NCBI GenBank assembly: GCA_900554745.1
Contig: USIU01000097.1
Span: 1-5,160 of the forward strand
Length of the DNA stretch: 5,160 nt
Direction of reading: 5' to 3'
DNA from: an uncultured Leuconostoc sp.
GTDB taxonomy: Bacteria; Bacillota; Bacilli; Lactobacillales; Lactobacillaceae
Below the pieces are notes generated by a model. That model did no database searches and was not told the origin of the DNA. It was given only the letters and a program-made list of their open reading frames with translations. Position numbers and translations under genes: made by a program. This document shows positions 4,917-5,160 of the stretch, piece after piece (position 1 is the first letter of the stretch; the number at the start of each line of letters is the position of its first letter).

Positions 4917-5160
4917 ACCCGTATTTTCGCTACAAGACATTGTCGTCACCGTGGGTGACAACGTCCGAATCCTTGATCAGCTCAACTTCGATATTTACGA
5001 TGGTGATTTTATTACCGTCCTTGGGACTAACGGTGCTGGAAAATCAACGCTGTTCAACACGATTGCCGGTAATCTCCCAGTGTCGTCCGGGGCCTTGTAC
5101 CATAACGGTCAAAACATCACCCACACGACGGCGGTTTCACGAACAAACACCATCGCGCGT
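4909..5160 (+). CDS. ABC importer ATPase, TrpX system (partial, runs off the window)
   Basis: The first 84 codons of an ATP-binding subunit; the 3' end lies beyond the window. It begins MTKPVFSLQDIVVTVGDN and has an A-loop region followed by the Walker A motif GTNGAGKST (39-47) in the context DFITVLGTNGAGKSTLFNTIAG. The Q-loop, signature motif, Walker B and switch His are not yet reached. The start is supported by GGAG at 4896-4899, nine bases upstream, and overlaps the end of the permease gene by eight bases in another frame. Two copies should power transport through the permease dimer, giving a complete binding protein / permease / ATPase set in one operon. Confidence 0.92.
   Translation, partial: MTKPVFSLQDIVVTVGDNVRILDQLNFDIYDGDFITVLGTNGAGKSTLFNTIAGNLPVSSGALYHNGQNITHTTAVSRTNTIAR

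Overview
The window looks like low-to-moderate GC Firmicute chromosome, most likely a lactic acid bacterium. The gene families, the GGAG-type ribosome binding sites and the base composition would suit Weissella or a relative, but nothing here fixes the genus. No mobile element, CRISPR array or sign of recent transfer was seen. All genes are compact and intact except those cut by the window edges.

Layout. (1) Bases 1-45 are the 3' half of a tRNA-Lys (anticodon CUU), followed by a strong terminator at 54-83. (2) A bidirectional hairpin at 103-132 ends the leftward gene trhA (134-772, hemolysin III / PAQR-like membrane protein), which has its own extended -10 promoter near 806. (3) A terminator at 851-890 closes a leftward group: crcB2 (2178-2573), crcB1 (1840-2181, ATGA overlap) and a DegV-family fatty-acid-binding protein (903-1784). 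The two crcB genes encode a probable heterodimeric fluoride channel. (4) Bases 2574-3015 are a divergent regulatory region. (5) To the right is a three-gene ABC importer operon: substrate-binding protein (3016-4020), permease (4017-4916) and ATPase (4909 to beyond the window end), joined by short overlaps.

The most interesting part is the roughly 260-nt leader of the importer operon. It has a promoter (TTGACA, 17 nt, TATTCT) and a well-placed Shine-Dalgarno. A 15-codon peptide, MQNVVAQLNNAWWRR, follows, with two adjacent Trp codons four codons before its stop. Next come mutually exclusive RNA pairings, an 11-bp intrinsic terminator, and a second terminator-like hairpin. The importer resembles the TrpX-type family of tryptophan transporters. 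The leader therefore reads as a classical ribosome-mediated tryptophan attenuator, built like E. coli trpL, where a T-box would be the more usual device in Firmicutes. The pairings give a consistent switch. A ribosome stalled at the Trp codons leaves the antiterminator strand free. A ribosome that reaches the stop codon, or leaves, lets that strand be sequestered, so the terminator forms. The expected result is more tryptophan uptake when charged tRNA-Trp is scarce. The structures were paired by eye; no folding or homology search was run.
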